A DNA stretch of 23,387 nucleotides from a virus: positions 1-23,387 of IMG/VR virus record IMGVR_UViG_3300023180_000409; one strand, given 5' to 3'. The notes beneath the pieces were generated by a model, which saw only the letters and a list, made by a program, of their open reading frames with translations, searched no databases and had not been told where the DNA came from. The position numbers and the translations under genes were made by a program. Below, one piece after another: positions 7,663 to 13,568 of this stretch. Each line of letters opens with the position of its first letter. Positions within the stretch are counted from its first letter, which is position 1.

Positions 7663-7728
7663 CAAGTTCAGGGAGGATACAATCGTGAACAGATTGCACA
7701 ATAATTATTAACCAACATCCGATCAAAG

Positions 7729-8214
7729 TCAACGAGGCGTTTGACGAGCACCTTCTGGAGCCACATCATGAACAACCCTACCAGAGTTGAAGCCATAAGG
7801 TATCAGCACACCAACCTCCTTGAGCACGAACAGATGATACTGATTGGCCGTATCCACAACTCGCTGCTCAGAAGGATAAAGCATGAAGGCGTCGTTGTCT
7901 GGCCCGACGATCTGGTTCTTGATCTCCTGCAGATCTCGCCATGAGCATATCGGTTCACGATCATGCCGACGGATCGAGAGGTACCAAGCCGGAGGAGCAC
8001 TGTCATTCAGAACCATCTGCGCCGCATGGGCGTCTTTCTTGATGGCGTGATAAACATCATTGACATAAATCTCAGCACCAACGTCCGCCTCAAAACTCTT
8101 TTTGATCTCGCTGAATTTGACATCGTGACCAGCCGCCAAAAACTTTTTACGCATGGCCTTCATCTCGTCACGACTCATCATCTGCACAACGCCATCTTTA
8201 CGCATTGGCGTCAT
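7729..8214 (-). CDS. Conserved phage protein of unknown function, 161 aa
   Basis: The C-terminal half (WYLSIRRHDREPICSWRDLQ, then IVGPDNDAFMLYPSEQRVVD, then TANQYHLFVL...IPYGFNSGRVV) matches a domain I recognise from many phage genomes; no biochemical role is known to me. The N-terminal 60 residues are charged and helical (SRDEMKAMRKKFLAAG). The ATG at 8214 is preceded by GAGG at a normal distance and overlaps the previous gene by 17 bases. It is the last gene of the first leftward transcription unit, followed by the terminator at 7634-7662. Confidence 0.78.
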   Translation of the reverse strand: MTPMRKDGVVQMMSRDEMKAMRKKFLAAGHDVKFSEIKKSFEADVGAEIYVNDVYHAIKKDAHAAQMVLNDSAPPAWYLSIRRHDREPICSWRDLQEIKNQIVGPDNDAFMLYPSEQRVVDTANQYHLFVLKEVGVLIPYGFNSGRVVHDVAPEGARQTPR

Positions 8215-8404
8215 GAATGATCCTCATCGCAGTTGGGTAATCAGCACGAGCCTCCTCCTCGCTGTCATAAGACTCCTCGTAAATTATCTCGCCGCTGCCG
8301 TCACAATACGGACAGGCCAAATCCCGTGCACTGGGGTCATTAGGGTGGCGATCCGACACCACCCCATAACCCGAACAATCCATACATTCACAAACGATCT
8401 GCAT
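8198..8404 (-). CDS. Small protein with two DnaJ-type zinc motifs, 68 aa
   Basis: Two CxxCxGxG motifs are visible: CMDCSGYG at residues 7-14 and CPYCDGSG at 31-38, spaced as a pair that could bind one zinc ion as in the cysteine-rich region of DnaJ. The remaining residues are acidic (EESYDSEEEARADY). No J domain is present, so it is not a co-chaperone in the usual sense; a small zinc-binding regulator or assembly helper is possible. The ATG at 8404 has a strong GGAGG at 5 bases, and its gene lies next to the TAA of the upstream 50-aa gene. Confidence 0.75.
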   Translation of the reverse strand: MQIVCECMDCSGYGVVSDRHPNDPSARDLACPYCDGSGEIIYEESYDSEEEARADYPTAMRIIHDANA

Positions 8405-8557
8405 TTAATCCTCCAAGGTTATGACGTAATAATTTTTACCGCGCTTCTCGATCCGTGGGTGTTCACCCTCGCTGATCTCGCCGTCGCTCATCATTTCCCA
8501 AAGCGCATCTTGCGCCGCATCACGATTCTTGTAACCTCTGGCATAATCGTATCGCAT
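8405..8557 (-). CDS. Small hypothetical protein, 50 aa
   Basis: The product reads MRYDYARGYKNRDAAQDALW... and ends KNYYVITLED. The frame is open much further upstream, but the ATG at 8557 lies 1 base after the stop of the upstream gene and has GGAG 6 bases before it; an ATG 4 codons earlier (8569) is the only close alternative. The composition (charged, with a final beta-like strand after RIEKRGKN) suggests a small folded domain. I do not recognise a family. Confidence 0.62.
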   Translation of the reverse strand: MRYDYARGYKNRDAAQDALWEMMSDGEISEGEHPRIEKRGKNYYVITLED

Positions 8558-8558
8558 C

Positions 8559-8756
8559 TCACACTCCATCCAAAACGTCAGTGCGCTCGGCATAGTGAAC
8601 AAAGCTGGGGACAGAACCAACATCCGCATAAGCAGGTTGGCGGCGCATGCAAACCTCTCGCATGACTTGCCAGAACAAACGGTGGGCCACTTCATCATGC
8701 GCATAGTTCGCGAAATGAATGTCAGAGAACTCACGGTGGTTAATTTTTATGATCAT
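8559..8756 (-). CDS. Small hypothetical protein, 65 aa
   Basis: The product begins MIIKINHREFSDIHFANYAH and ends ERTDVLDGV. I chose the ATG at 8756 because CAACTGAGAAAGGAAAAGCA, the extended SD sequence used before several other genes here, lies directly upstream. An in-frame ATG at 8840 would add 28 residues (MRIERIEDDWFVAPRK...) and has an AAGGAG at a longer distance, so a 93-aa version overlapping the previous gene by 11 bases cannot be excluded. No family is recognised. Confidence 0.6.
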   Translation of the reverse strand: MIIKINHREFSDIHFANYAHDEVAHRLFWQVMREVCMRRQPAYADVGSVPSFVHYAERTDVLDGV

Positions 8757-8829
8757 TGCTTTTCCTTTCTCAGTTGGGTGCCGGTGGGTTATCTTGCGCG
8801 GTGCGACGAACCAGTCATCTTCAATTCGC

Positions 8830-9213
8830 TCAATCCGCATAGGTCACGATCTCCTTGAGTTCATCGACCAGCTTCCTGCCGTAATCGGTGAACAGTACGC
8901 CCCGGCCCCAGACCCAATGCTCTATGTCTTGGCTGTGGTAGAACGTCTCGTTCTGCGTCATCCAACGCAGAGCCGTCTGGCGGTCACCAGCACCTAGTTC
9001 GATGCAGGATTGAACCTCTTTCTCGAAGTCGATGAGGGACTGAGCTTCGAGTTCAGCCTCCTCGGCCTGACGACGGTCGAAAGCACGACCAATGGCATCC
9101 CAGATTTCCTGCTTCCGTTCCGGCGTTGCCGAATAGAACTCATGGTCGCGGGGGCGGAAGCCATAAGCGTCTTTGTGGAAGTCTGAGAACAGTTCATCAG
9201 AATAGGTATACAT
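8830..9213 (-). CDS. Conserved phage protein of unknown function, 127 aa, first gene of leftward unit
   Basis: The protein begins MYTYSDELFSDFHKDAYGFRP; the SDFHKDAYGFRPR, LGAGDRQTALRWM and ILFTDYGR-like (VLFTDYGRKLVDEL) segments form a pattern I recall from uncharacterised proteins of phages and plasmids. A charged helix with Glu/Ala repeats lies near residues 45-65. The start at 9213 is set by the extended SD TGAGAAAGGAAACC and by the conserved leader hairpin upstream; the frame is open to 9291, but that part covers the promoter and leader. It is the first gene transcribed leftward from the divergent region. Confidence 0.78.
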   Translation of the reverse strand: MYTYSDELFSDFHKDAYGFRPRDHEFYSATPERKQEIWDAIGRAFDRRQAEEAELEAQSLIDFEKEVQSCIELGAGDRQTALRWMTQNETFYHSQDIEHWVWGRGVLFTDYGRKLVDELKEIVTYAD

Positions 9214-9237
9214 CAGCTTGGTTTCCTTTCTCAGAGC

Positions 9238-9253
9238 GTTGGGCTCTCCCAAC
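9238..9253 (-). promoter_or_regulatory. Conserved leader hairpin upstream of SD (copy B)
   Basis: GTTGGG and CCCAAC form a perfect 6-bp stem around a 4-base loop, 7-8 bases downstream of the GATAAT box on the minus strand. It is followed by GCTCTGAGAAAGGAAACC and the ATG at 9213. The 24 bases from the CCAAC arm through the SD are almost the same as in the copy at 23277-23292, although the loop and inner pairs differ. Confidence 0.65.
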
Positions 9254-9259
9254 ACAGCT

Positions 9260-9288
9260 ATTATCTCTCTTCTCATATCAGGAGGCAA
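9260..9288 (-). promoter_or_regulatory. Promoter-like element for leftward unit (copy B)
   Basis: On the minus strand TTGCCT (9283-9288) is followed 17 bases later by GATAAT (9260-9265) inside AGAGAGATAATAGCTG. The core matches the plus-strand copy at 15013-15027 closely (GAGAGATAATAGCTGTGTTGG is shared). Transcription would start a few bases before the GTTGG leader hairpin. Confidence 0.6.
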
Positions 9289-9289
9289 C

Positions 9290-9306
9290 AAAAAGTTTTA
9301 CTTTTT
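9290..9306 (-). promoter_or_regulatory. A/T-rich hairpin immediately upstream of promoter copy B
   Basis: AAAAAGT and ACTTTTT form a perfect 7-bp inverted repeat around a 3-base loop. Similar A/T-rich inverted repeats lie at the same relative position before the promoter copies at 15017 and 23265. Here no gene ends just upstream on this strand, which argues that the repeat may be a protein site or promoter element rather than only a terminator. Confidence 0.45.
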
Positions 9307-9315
9307 TAATGTTGT

Positions 9316-9330
9316 ATATCAACGACTTAC
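9316..9330 (+). repeat. Direct repeat ATATCAACGACTTAC, copy 1
   Basis: The 15-mer here and the one at 9401-9415 differ at a single base (A/G at position 14) and have the same orientation, 85 bases apart. An imperfect match of 14/15 in 350 bases is unlikely by chance and suggests a protein-binding site. Confidence 0.6.
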
Positions 9331-9349
9331 AAAAAAGTTTCCAGAGTCT

Positions 9350-9554
9350 GGTTTCGGTTTCCCCTCAATCTTGAGTTTGGAAACGCCAATTGTCTTTTTG
9401 ATATCAACGACTTGCGACAGACCGAAACCGCGAAACCACAAATATCGTGTTTTTGCACACACACAACACACACCATATTTTTCCTTATAGAGAAGATGCA
9501 GAGGGACGGGGTTCGAAAACAAAATCTTTGAAAAGTTTGGGTTCTTTGGTTTCG
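9350..9554. repeat. Cluster of four GGTTTCG motifs in both orientations
   Basis: GGTTTCG occurs at 9350-9356 and 9548-9554 on the plus strand and as CGAAACC at 9423-9429 and 9431-9437. The first copy extends to GGTTTCGGT, an inverted match of ACCGAAACC at 9421-9429. The two inner copies are 8 bases apart start to start. Such a cluster is compatible with operators or origin iterons. Confidence 0.45.
9401..9415 (+). repeat. Direct repeat ATATCAACGACTTGC, copy 2
   Basis: Second copy of the 15-base direct repeat; see 9316-9330. It is followed within 8 bases by two CGAAACC motifs, so two types of site cluster here. Confidence 0.6.
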
Positions 9555-9566
9555 CTATTGATTTTA

Positions 9567-9597
9567 TTGAGTAAGACTGGTTTCTTTGAAAAATAAT
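9567..9597 (+). promoter_or_regulatory. Possible rightward promoter
   Basis: TTGAGT (9567-9572) and AATAAT (9592-9597) are 19 bases apart and lie about 60 bases before the first rightward gene. The spacing is long and the match weak, and the region differs from the GAGAGATAAT class, so this is tentative. A promoter is needed here because the replication arm starts at 9655. Confidence 0.3.
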
Positions 9598-9654
9598 TCT
9601 TTTCAAGCCCCACCACTTGGCGCATAGTAACGCCCCTTGAGAAAGGACAGAAAG

Positions 9655-10041
9655 ATGTCAAAAGTTTACGTTGTCAACCGACCGACCAAGAACAAGTATG
9701 GCTGGGTCCCAGACCTGAGCGATGCTTCGCGCTATGGAACGTTGGAGGTGGTGTTTGAGGCTAACGACAAGCCTCAGTTCTTGCCGGGGCCAAGCATCCA
9801 AAAAGCAAGACGCATCATGAGAGACTTTGGTCCAGAGGATTATCTCCTTTGGCCCGGAGGTGGTGACCCAATCGCTGTCATGGTCTGTTGTTCGATTGCC
9901 AGCGAGAAGTCGCCTGTTGTTAGAGTGTTACGTTGGGAGCGCAATATGGAGGAGGGCGAGCGCGACCGACGCAAAGGTTGGTACATGCCAGTCGCCCTCG
10001 AATTCAGAAAGGTAGAAAATGTCGAAGATAGATCTGCTTGA
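9655..10041 (+). CDS. Hypothetical protein, first gene of replication arm, 128 aa
   Basis: The protein begins MSKVYVVNRPTKNKYGWVPD and includes FEANDKPQFLPGPSIQKA, EDYLLWPGGGDPIAVMV and WYMPVALEFRKV. The ATG at 9655 is preceded by TTGAGAAAGGACAG, the SD type used across this phage; an in-frame TTG at 9637 lies within that SD and is rejected. The mix of beta-like strands and the conserved-looking LWPGGGDP motif suggests a small globular protein. I recognise no characterised family. As first gene of the rightward arm it may be expressed early. Confidence 0.7.
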   Translation: MSKVYVVNRPTKNKYGWVPDLSDASRYGTLEVVFEANDKPQFLPGPSIQKARRIMRDFGPEDYLLWPGGGDPIAVMVCCSIASEKSPVVRVLRWERNMEEGERDRRKGWYMPVALEFRKVENVEDRSA

Positions 10042-10609
10042 GGACGTCGCGCCGTCGTCCAATGAAATTGGCGCAGTTGCAGATATGGCTCAGAGAGTTC
10101 TAGATCTCGAAGACGAGATCAACCGACTCGAAGATGCATTGAAGCAGAAAAAGCAGGATCTCAAAGTGTTGGCTGAACAGGACTTGCCTGAACTCATGCA
10201 AGAACTGAACATCAAAGATTTTACCCTGAGCAATGGTGCAAAGGTCGAGATCAAAGATGTCATCCAAGCTTCGGTCCCCTCGCAAGGTTCGATTGATCGG
10301 GCCAAGACTGAGGACCAAAGGGTCGAGCTTCAGATGCTCCAACAGCAGTGCTTTGAATGGTTGCGGGCGCAAGGTGCCGGCGACATCATCAAAAGCAATG
10401 TCGAGGTTCAGTTTGGTCGTAATGAAGATGACGCATGCAATGCTTTCACTGACGAGCTGCGTGAGCGTCAAATTTATTACAAGCGAGCTGTGGGCGTTCA
10501 CCCACAGACCCTCAACAGCTTCATCAAAGAACGGATGAGCGAGGGCAAGGAAGTCCCCATGGAAATGTTCCGTGTTTATGCGGGACGCAGAGCCAACATA
10601 CGGAGGTAG
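10019..10609 (+). CDS. Coiled-coil phage protein of unknown function, 196 aa
   Basis: An N-terminal coiled coil (about residues 24-60, AQRVLDLEDEINRLEDALKQ and on) leads to a domain with DLPELMQELNIKDFTLSNGA, GDIIKSNVEVQFGR and VHPQTLNSFIKERMSEGKEV, ending FRVYAGRRANIRR. This combination is one I recall from many phage replication modules, always next to primase or single-strand-binding genes, without known function. SD AGAAAGGTAGAAA precedes the ATG and the gene overlaps its predecessor by 23 bases. The coiled coil suggests oligomerisation. Confidence 0.78.
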   Translation: MSKIDLLEDVAPSSNEIGAVADMAQRVLDLEDEINRLEDALKQKKQDLKVLAEQDLPELMQELNIKDFTLSNGAKVEIKDVIQASVPSQGSIDRAKTEDQRVELQMLQQQCFEWLRAQGAGDIIKSNVEVQFGRNEDDACNAFTDELRERQIYYKRAVGVHPQTLNSFIKERMSEGKEVPMEMFRVYAGRRANIRR

Positions 10610-10611
10610 AT

Positions 10612-11397
10612 ATGGCTAACGAAGTTGCGAAGAAGAAAGAGTCCAATGTTGTGGCGTTTGATGCTGCGATGCTGTTGGATGATGCTGGTGCTGGTCAGGA
10701 GAATATGTCTCGCGAAGACATGATGATCCCGCGCCTGAGCATTTTGCAGCAGATGTCGCCGCAGGTGAACAAGCGCGACGGTGCGTACGTTGAAGGTGCA
10801 GAGCCGGGGTTCATCCTCGACAATGTCGGCCAGCGTGCCATCGACGGGGAGGCTGGCATCACAGTCGTCCCGATCAGCTATCGTCGCGCCCACATTGAGT
10901 GGAAGGCGGATCGTGGTGGGTTCGCTGGTGACCATGGGCCTGACTCGTCTTGCCTTGACAACTGCACTCGCGGTAGTCGTGGCGAGTACCTGACGCCGGA
11001 CGGCAACGAGATTGTCCCGACTGGTGAGTATTTTGTTTTCGTCATCGAGGGAGACAGCTATTCTCCTGCCCTGCTCTCAATGTCTAAGAGCCAACTCAAA
11101 AAGGCGCGGCAGTGGAACTCGATGATCAACCGACTCATGATCGACGTTGACGGCAAGCGCATCAACCCAGCGATGTTCTGGACTGCGTATCAGCTCACAA
11201 CTGTCCCTGAGGAGAATGATCAGGGTTCGTGGTTTGGCTGGTCGGTCAAGATGCTGCACGATGCGGCGAGTGGCGGCATCATTGCCAACCACCCTCACGG
11301 CAAAGACATCTATCTGGATGCTCGTGAGTTCAGGAACCAAGTCGCCACAGGCGAGGTCAAGGTCTCGCCGGAGTCTGTTGACGAAGACGTAATGTAG
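10612..11397 (+). CDS. Conserved replication-module protein, 261 aa, possibly DNA-binding
   Basis: The protein begins MANEVAKKKESNVVAFDAAM and has the pattern MMIPRLSILQQMSPQVNKRD, AYVEGAEPGFILDNV, then PISYRRAHIEWK and LLSMSKSQLKKARQWNSMIN. I recognise this as a conserved phage protein found beside primase, recombination and polymerase genes. A role as a single-stranded DNA-binding or accessory replication protein would fit but is not shown by a motif I can name. SD CGGAGG precedes the ATG 2 bases after the upstream stop. A stable hairpin follows the gene (11405-11428), suggesting that its transcript level or stability is set separately. Confidence 0.75.
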   Translation: MANEVAKKKESNVVAFDAAMLLDDAGAGQENMSREDMMIPRLSILQQMSPQVNKRDGAYVEGAEPGFILDNVGQRAIDGEAGITVVPISYRRAHIEWKADRGGFAGDHGPDSSCLDNCTRGSRGEYLTPDGNEIVPTGEYFVFVIEGDSYSPALLSMSKSQLKKARQWNSMINRLMIDVDGKRINPAMFWTAYQLTTVPEENDQGSWFGWSVKMLHDAASGGIIANHPHGKDIYLDAREFRNQVATGEVKVSPESVDEDVM

Positions 11398-11404
11398 TCT
11401 TGTT

Positions 11405-11428
11405 GGGGAGGAGGGTTGACTCCTCCCC
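11405..11428 (+). terminator. Strong 9-bp hairpin between genes, attenuator or leader stem-loop
   Basis: GGGGAGGAG and CTCCTCCCC form a perfect GC-rich stem with a 6-base loop (GGTTGA). No long T-tract follows (TTCACCTTT), so full termination is doubtful. The SD AAGAAAGGAACTT of the primase gene starts 11 bases later, so it may lower read-through, protect the 3' end of the upstream message or shape the primase leader. Confidence 0.6.
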
Positions 11429-11451
11429 TTCACCTTTAAGAAAGGAACTTC

Positions 11452-12981
11452 ATGTCCGACGTTAAAAGATTCATGAATTTGTTCAGAGGCTACGAACAAG
11501 CTCATGGCCAATACAGGGTCCAGAAAAAAGAAGCCGACGGAAAGATGTCTGGCCGCGCTGTGACTGTCAGCGAGCCTCCGACGGAAGAACATTTCTCGAT
11601 GCACTTGAAGGGTGGAGAGTTCATCCTCGGCATCATCATGCTTAAACAAGACAACAGCTGCAATTTTGGCGTCATCGATATTGACATTCGCGGCGAGGTC
11701 AAGCTCAAAGAATCTCTTGAGAGCCTAGAGAAAAAGATTCGCAACACTCCGCTCGTCATGTGCCGGAGCAAGTCTGGCGGAGCGCACCTCTATCTTTTCT
11801 GCGAGCCAGCCATCCCAGCCATCGACATGGTCAACAAACTGAACGAGTTCGCAGCAGGATTGGGATATGGCGGCGCAGAAATTTTCCCCAAGCAGATCTC
11901 TCGTGCCAATGAGATGGATCGCGGCAACTGGATAAATCTCTGCTACTGGGACGGAGACGACACAGAGCGTTTCGCAATCCATGATTCACGCAAGCTCAAC
12001 CTGTCAGAGTTCTTAGACCTCGCAGAGAAAAAGCGGACGACATACGAGGAGCTCGAGAAGATTCAGCCAGAGCTCGTCGATCATTTCAGCGATGGCCCTC
12101 CATGCCTTCAGCACATCATGACGATGGGCTTCCCAGAAGGCGGACGAAACATATCTTTGTTCAATGTTGGTGTTTATTATCGCAAGAAGAATCCTGACGA
12201 TTGGCAGGAAGACCTCATGCGTTTCAACTATGAGCAACTCGATGAGCCGCTGCCGTCCGGCGAGGTCAATGGCCTAATCAAATCAGTCAGCAAAAAAGAA
12301 TACGCCTACACTTGCAAGCAGTCGCCCATCTGCAACTATTGCGAGAAGTCAAAGTGCATGAAGCGAGAGTTTGGCATCGGTGGCTATGGCGGCGGCCAAG
12401 CGATCGAGATCAGCTCAATAACAAAATACGAAACCGAGAACAGAAGCTCTGTGCGCTGGTACATCGAGATCGGCGGAGAACGCATCGAGGTCACAACTCA
12501 GCAACTGTTGGATCAGCGCCAGCTGCAAAAGCTCTGTGTCGAAAAGCTCAACAAGTGTCCAGCCCAGATGCCGGGGCCAAAGTGGGAACAGGCCATAAAC
12601 AACCTGCTCAGCACTGTTGAAGTTATACAAGACCCAGACGACGCAAGCCCACAGGGTCAGTTTGAGAAGATGCTTGACAGCTTCTTGACTGGCAAGGTTC
12701 AGGCTCGTCACCGAGACGAGATAATGAATGCGAAGCCATGGCACGACCCAGACGAGGGTCGCGTTTTCTTCAGGTCGGAAGACCTTTTCATCTATCTGGA
12801 GGCGCGGAGGTTCCGCTACCAATCTCAGCATCAGGTTTGGTCTTGGCTGAGAAATCTTGGCGGCGACCGTAAGACCTTTCGTATAAAATCCAAACCAGTT
12901 AAAGTATGGTCTGTCCCGGCACCTCAGTTCTACGATGAAGAGGAACTAGAGGTTCCAAGCTCAGTGACAGAGGACTTCTGA
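11452..12981 (+). CDS. Primase of the archaeo-eukaryotic (AEP/PrimPol-like) superfamily, 509 aa
   Basis: This enzyme would make primers for phage DNA synthesis. The catalytic Asp pair is seen in FGVIDIDIRGE (D76, D78), and the second AEP motif as CRSKSGGAHLYLFCE (H112), followed by YGGAEIFPKQ and NWINLCYWDG, an arrangement typical of the TOTE/PrimPol-like branch. Residues about 230-285 (GGRNISLFNVGVYYRKKNPD) resemble the helical domain that follows AEP cores. A four-Cys cluster, C288, C294, C297, C302 (CKQSPICNYCEKSKC), probably binds zinc or an Fe-S cluster. The rest (about 310-509) is not recognised. SD AAGAAAGGAACTTC precedes the ATG. The family includes enzymes that are both primase and polymerase; which applies here is unknown. 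Confidence 0.85.
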   Translation: MSDVKRFMNLFRGYEQAHGQYRVQKKEADGKMSGRAVTVSEPPTEEHFSMHLKGGEFILGIIMLKQDNSCNFGVIDIDIRGEVKLKESLESLEKKIRNTPLVMCRSKSGGAHLYLFCEPAIPAIDMVNKLNEFAAGLGYGGAEIFPKQISRANEMDRGNWINLCYWDGDDTERFAIHDSRKLNLSEFLDLAEKKRTTYEELEKIQPELVDHFSDGPPCLQHIMTMGFPEGGRNISLFNVGVYYRKKNPDDWQEDLMRFNYEQLDEPLPSGEVNGLIKSVSKKEYAYTCKQSPICNYCEKSKCMKREFGIGGYGGGQAIEISSITKYETENRSSVRWYIEIGGERIEVTTQQLLDQRQLQKLCVEKLNKCPAQMPGPKWEQAINNLLSTVEVIQDPDDASPQGQFEKMLDSFLTGKVQARHRDEIMNAKPWHDPDEGRVFFRSEDLFIYLEARRFRYQSQHQVWSWLRNLGGDRKTFRIKSKPVKVWSVPAPQFYDEEELEVPSSVTEDF

Positions 12982-13109
12982 TGGAATCCGACAGCGAGTT
13001 AATTGAGTGTCCATGGTGCGGGCAGATGACTCGTGTTGTCGTGTATGAGTCTGGTAGGGTTGTTTGTGATTCATGCAAGAGGACATTGTATGAGGAAGAA
13101 GTTCAGTGA
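12981..13109 (+). CDS. Zinc-ribbon miniprotein, 42 aa
   Basis: Reading from the ATG that overlaps the primase stop (TGATG) gives MESDSELIECPWCGQMTRVV... with CPWC at residues 10-13 and CDSC at 29-32. Two CxxC knuckles 15 residues apart form a typical zinc ribbon. The stop lies inside the next gene (20-base overlap). It could bind DNA, the primase or the transcription machinery. An intact frame, the coupled start and the paired CxxC motifs together make it more than a chance ORF. Confidence 0.7.
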   Translation: MESDSELIECPWCGQMTRVVVYESGRVVCDSCKRTLYEEEVQ

Positions 13110-13284
13110 TTCAGACGCCAACGACATACGCTGGCTCTATTTCAAAGGGAAAAACAAACAAGGCAAGCGATTCACAATGAAAGAGCTTGCTGGAATTTAC
13201 AATTGCCACCCGAATACAATCCTGTTGGTGATAGACAGGAAAAGTGGTTACTCACATCTGCCTGTTGAACCGGAGGGAGATTGA
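13090..13284 (+). CDS. Small putative helix-turn-helix protein, 64 aa
   Basis: The product is MRKKFSDSDANDIRWLYFKG... with FTMKELAGIYNCHPNTILLV in the middle; the ELAxxYxxHPNTIxxVI pattern resembles the helix-turn-helix of small phage regulators and resolvase-type domains. The ATG at 13090 has AGAGGA upstream; an open frame reaches 13033, but that part lies over the zinc-ribbon gene. The stop overlaps the next start. It may be a local transcription regulator (inference). Confidence 0.65.
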   Translation: MRKKFSDSDANDIRWLYFKGKNKQGKRFTMKELAGIYNCHPNTILLVIDRKSGYSHLPVEPEGD

Positions 13285-13568
13285 TGTCCCCTGAAGAGTG
13301 GAATAAAATTAAGTTCGAAGAAGATGCCAAGCAGAGGCTTGAGGAAATGTCTTCTGGTTCTGTTTACGAACTTCTGTCAAAGGTTGATATGCTCCTGAGT
13401 GTTGGGGCATTTCCGCAGAACTCGTTTGCAGCAGTCGAAGAAGTGAAGCAGAAACTTAAAAAGATATTGCGCGGCAATATCGTTGAGAAAGGATCAAATG
13501 AGAAGAGTTCAAATAATCTTAGGTCCGCCCGGGACTGGGAAGACGACTACCCTCTTGAGGATTGTTGA
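13284..13568 (+). CDS. Small hypothetical protein overlapping the helicase gene, 94 aa
   Basis: The product begins MSPEEWNKIKFEEDAKQRLE and is charged and largely helical (AVEEVKQKLKKILRG). GGAGGGAG precedes the ATG by 4 bases. Its last 23 codons run through the helicase start (71-base overlap), giving a C-terminus EKSSNNLRSARDWEDDYPLEDC that is read in another frame of the Walker A region. The overlap region also carries the hairpin and SD for the helicase. No family is recognised. Confidence 0.62.
   Translation: MSPEEWNKIKFEEDAKQRLEEMSSGSVYELLSKVDMLLSVGAFPQNSFAAVEEVKQKLKKILRGNIVEKGSNEKSSNNLRSARDWEDDYPLEDC
13464..13480 (+). promoter_or_regulatory. Hairpin just upstream of helicase SD
   Basis: ATATTGC and GCAATAT form a perfect 7-bp stem with a GCG loop, followed after 4 bases by GAGAAAGGATCAA and the helicase ATG at 13498. 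It lies inside the preceding coding sequence. The layout (stem, short spacer, GAGAAAGGA) is the same as in the leader modules at 9238, 15029 and 23277, although the stem sequence is unrelated. Confidence 0.55.

Larger units (their letters stand above)
9307..9654. other. Divergent non-coding region, AT-rich, with short repeats
   Basis: Together with the leftward leader, about 440 bases separate the two divergent arms. The stretch is AT-rich, contains a CA-rich run (9456-9474), a pair of 15-base direct repeats, four GGTTTCG motifs in both orientations and a possible rightward promoter. I see no credible gene: the longest frame (9319-9606, minus) lacks an SD site and has no recognisable protein pattern. 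It is the natural place for early promoters, operators and perhaps a replication origin. Confidence 0.7.

Noticed and set aside
7702-7711. AATAATTATT palindrome in the intergenic region
   Set aside because: Short A/T palindrome expected by chance in AT-rich DNA; no second copy.
8757-8829. Possible promoter (AAGATAACCC) and leader before the 65-aa gene
   Set aside because: The SD matches the conserved type, but no GTTGG stem is found and no -35 box at a normal distance; the region may also be coding if the longer start is used.
9456-9474. CA-rich run that could be a simple repeat element
   Set aside because: Short and irregular (CACACACACAACACACACC); may be part of a regulatory region but does not merit its own call.
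9505-9520. GGACGGGGTTCGAAAAC resembling a tRNA T-arm, possible attachment site
   Set aside because: Only the GGTTCGA core fits; no matching stem arms or cloverleaf, and no integrase in the window.
9319-9606. 95-codon open frame on the minus strand in the divergent region
   Set aside because: No SD site, low-complexity composition from AT-rich DNA, and it covers the repeat sites; no recognisable protein pattern.
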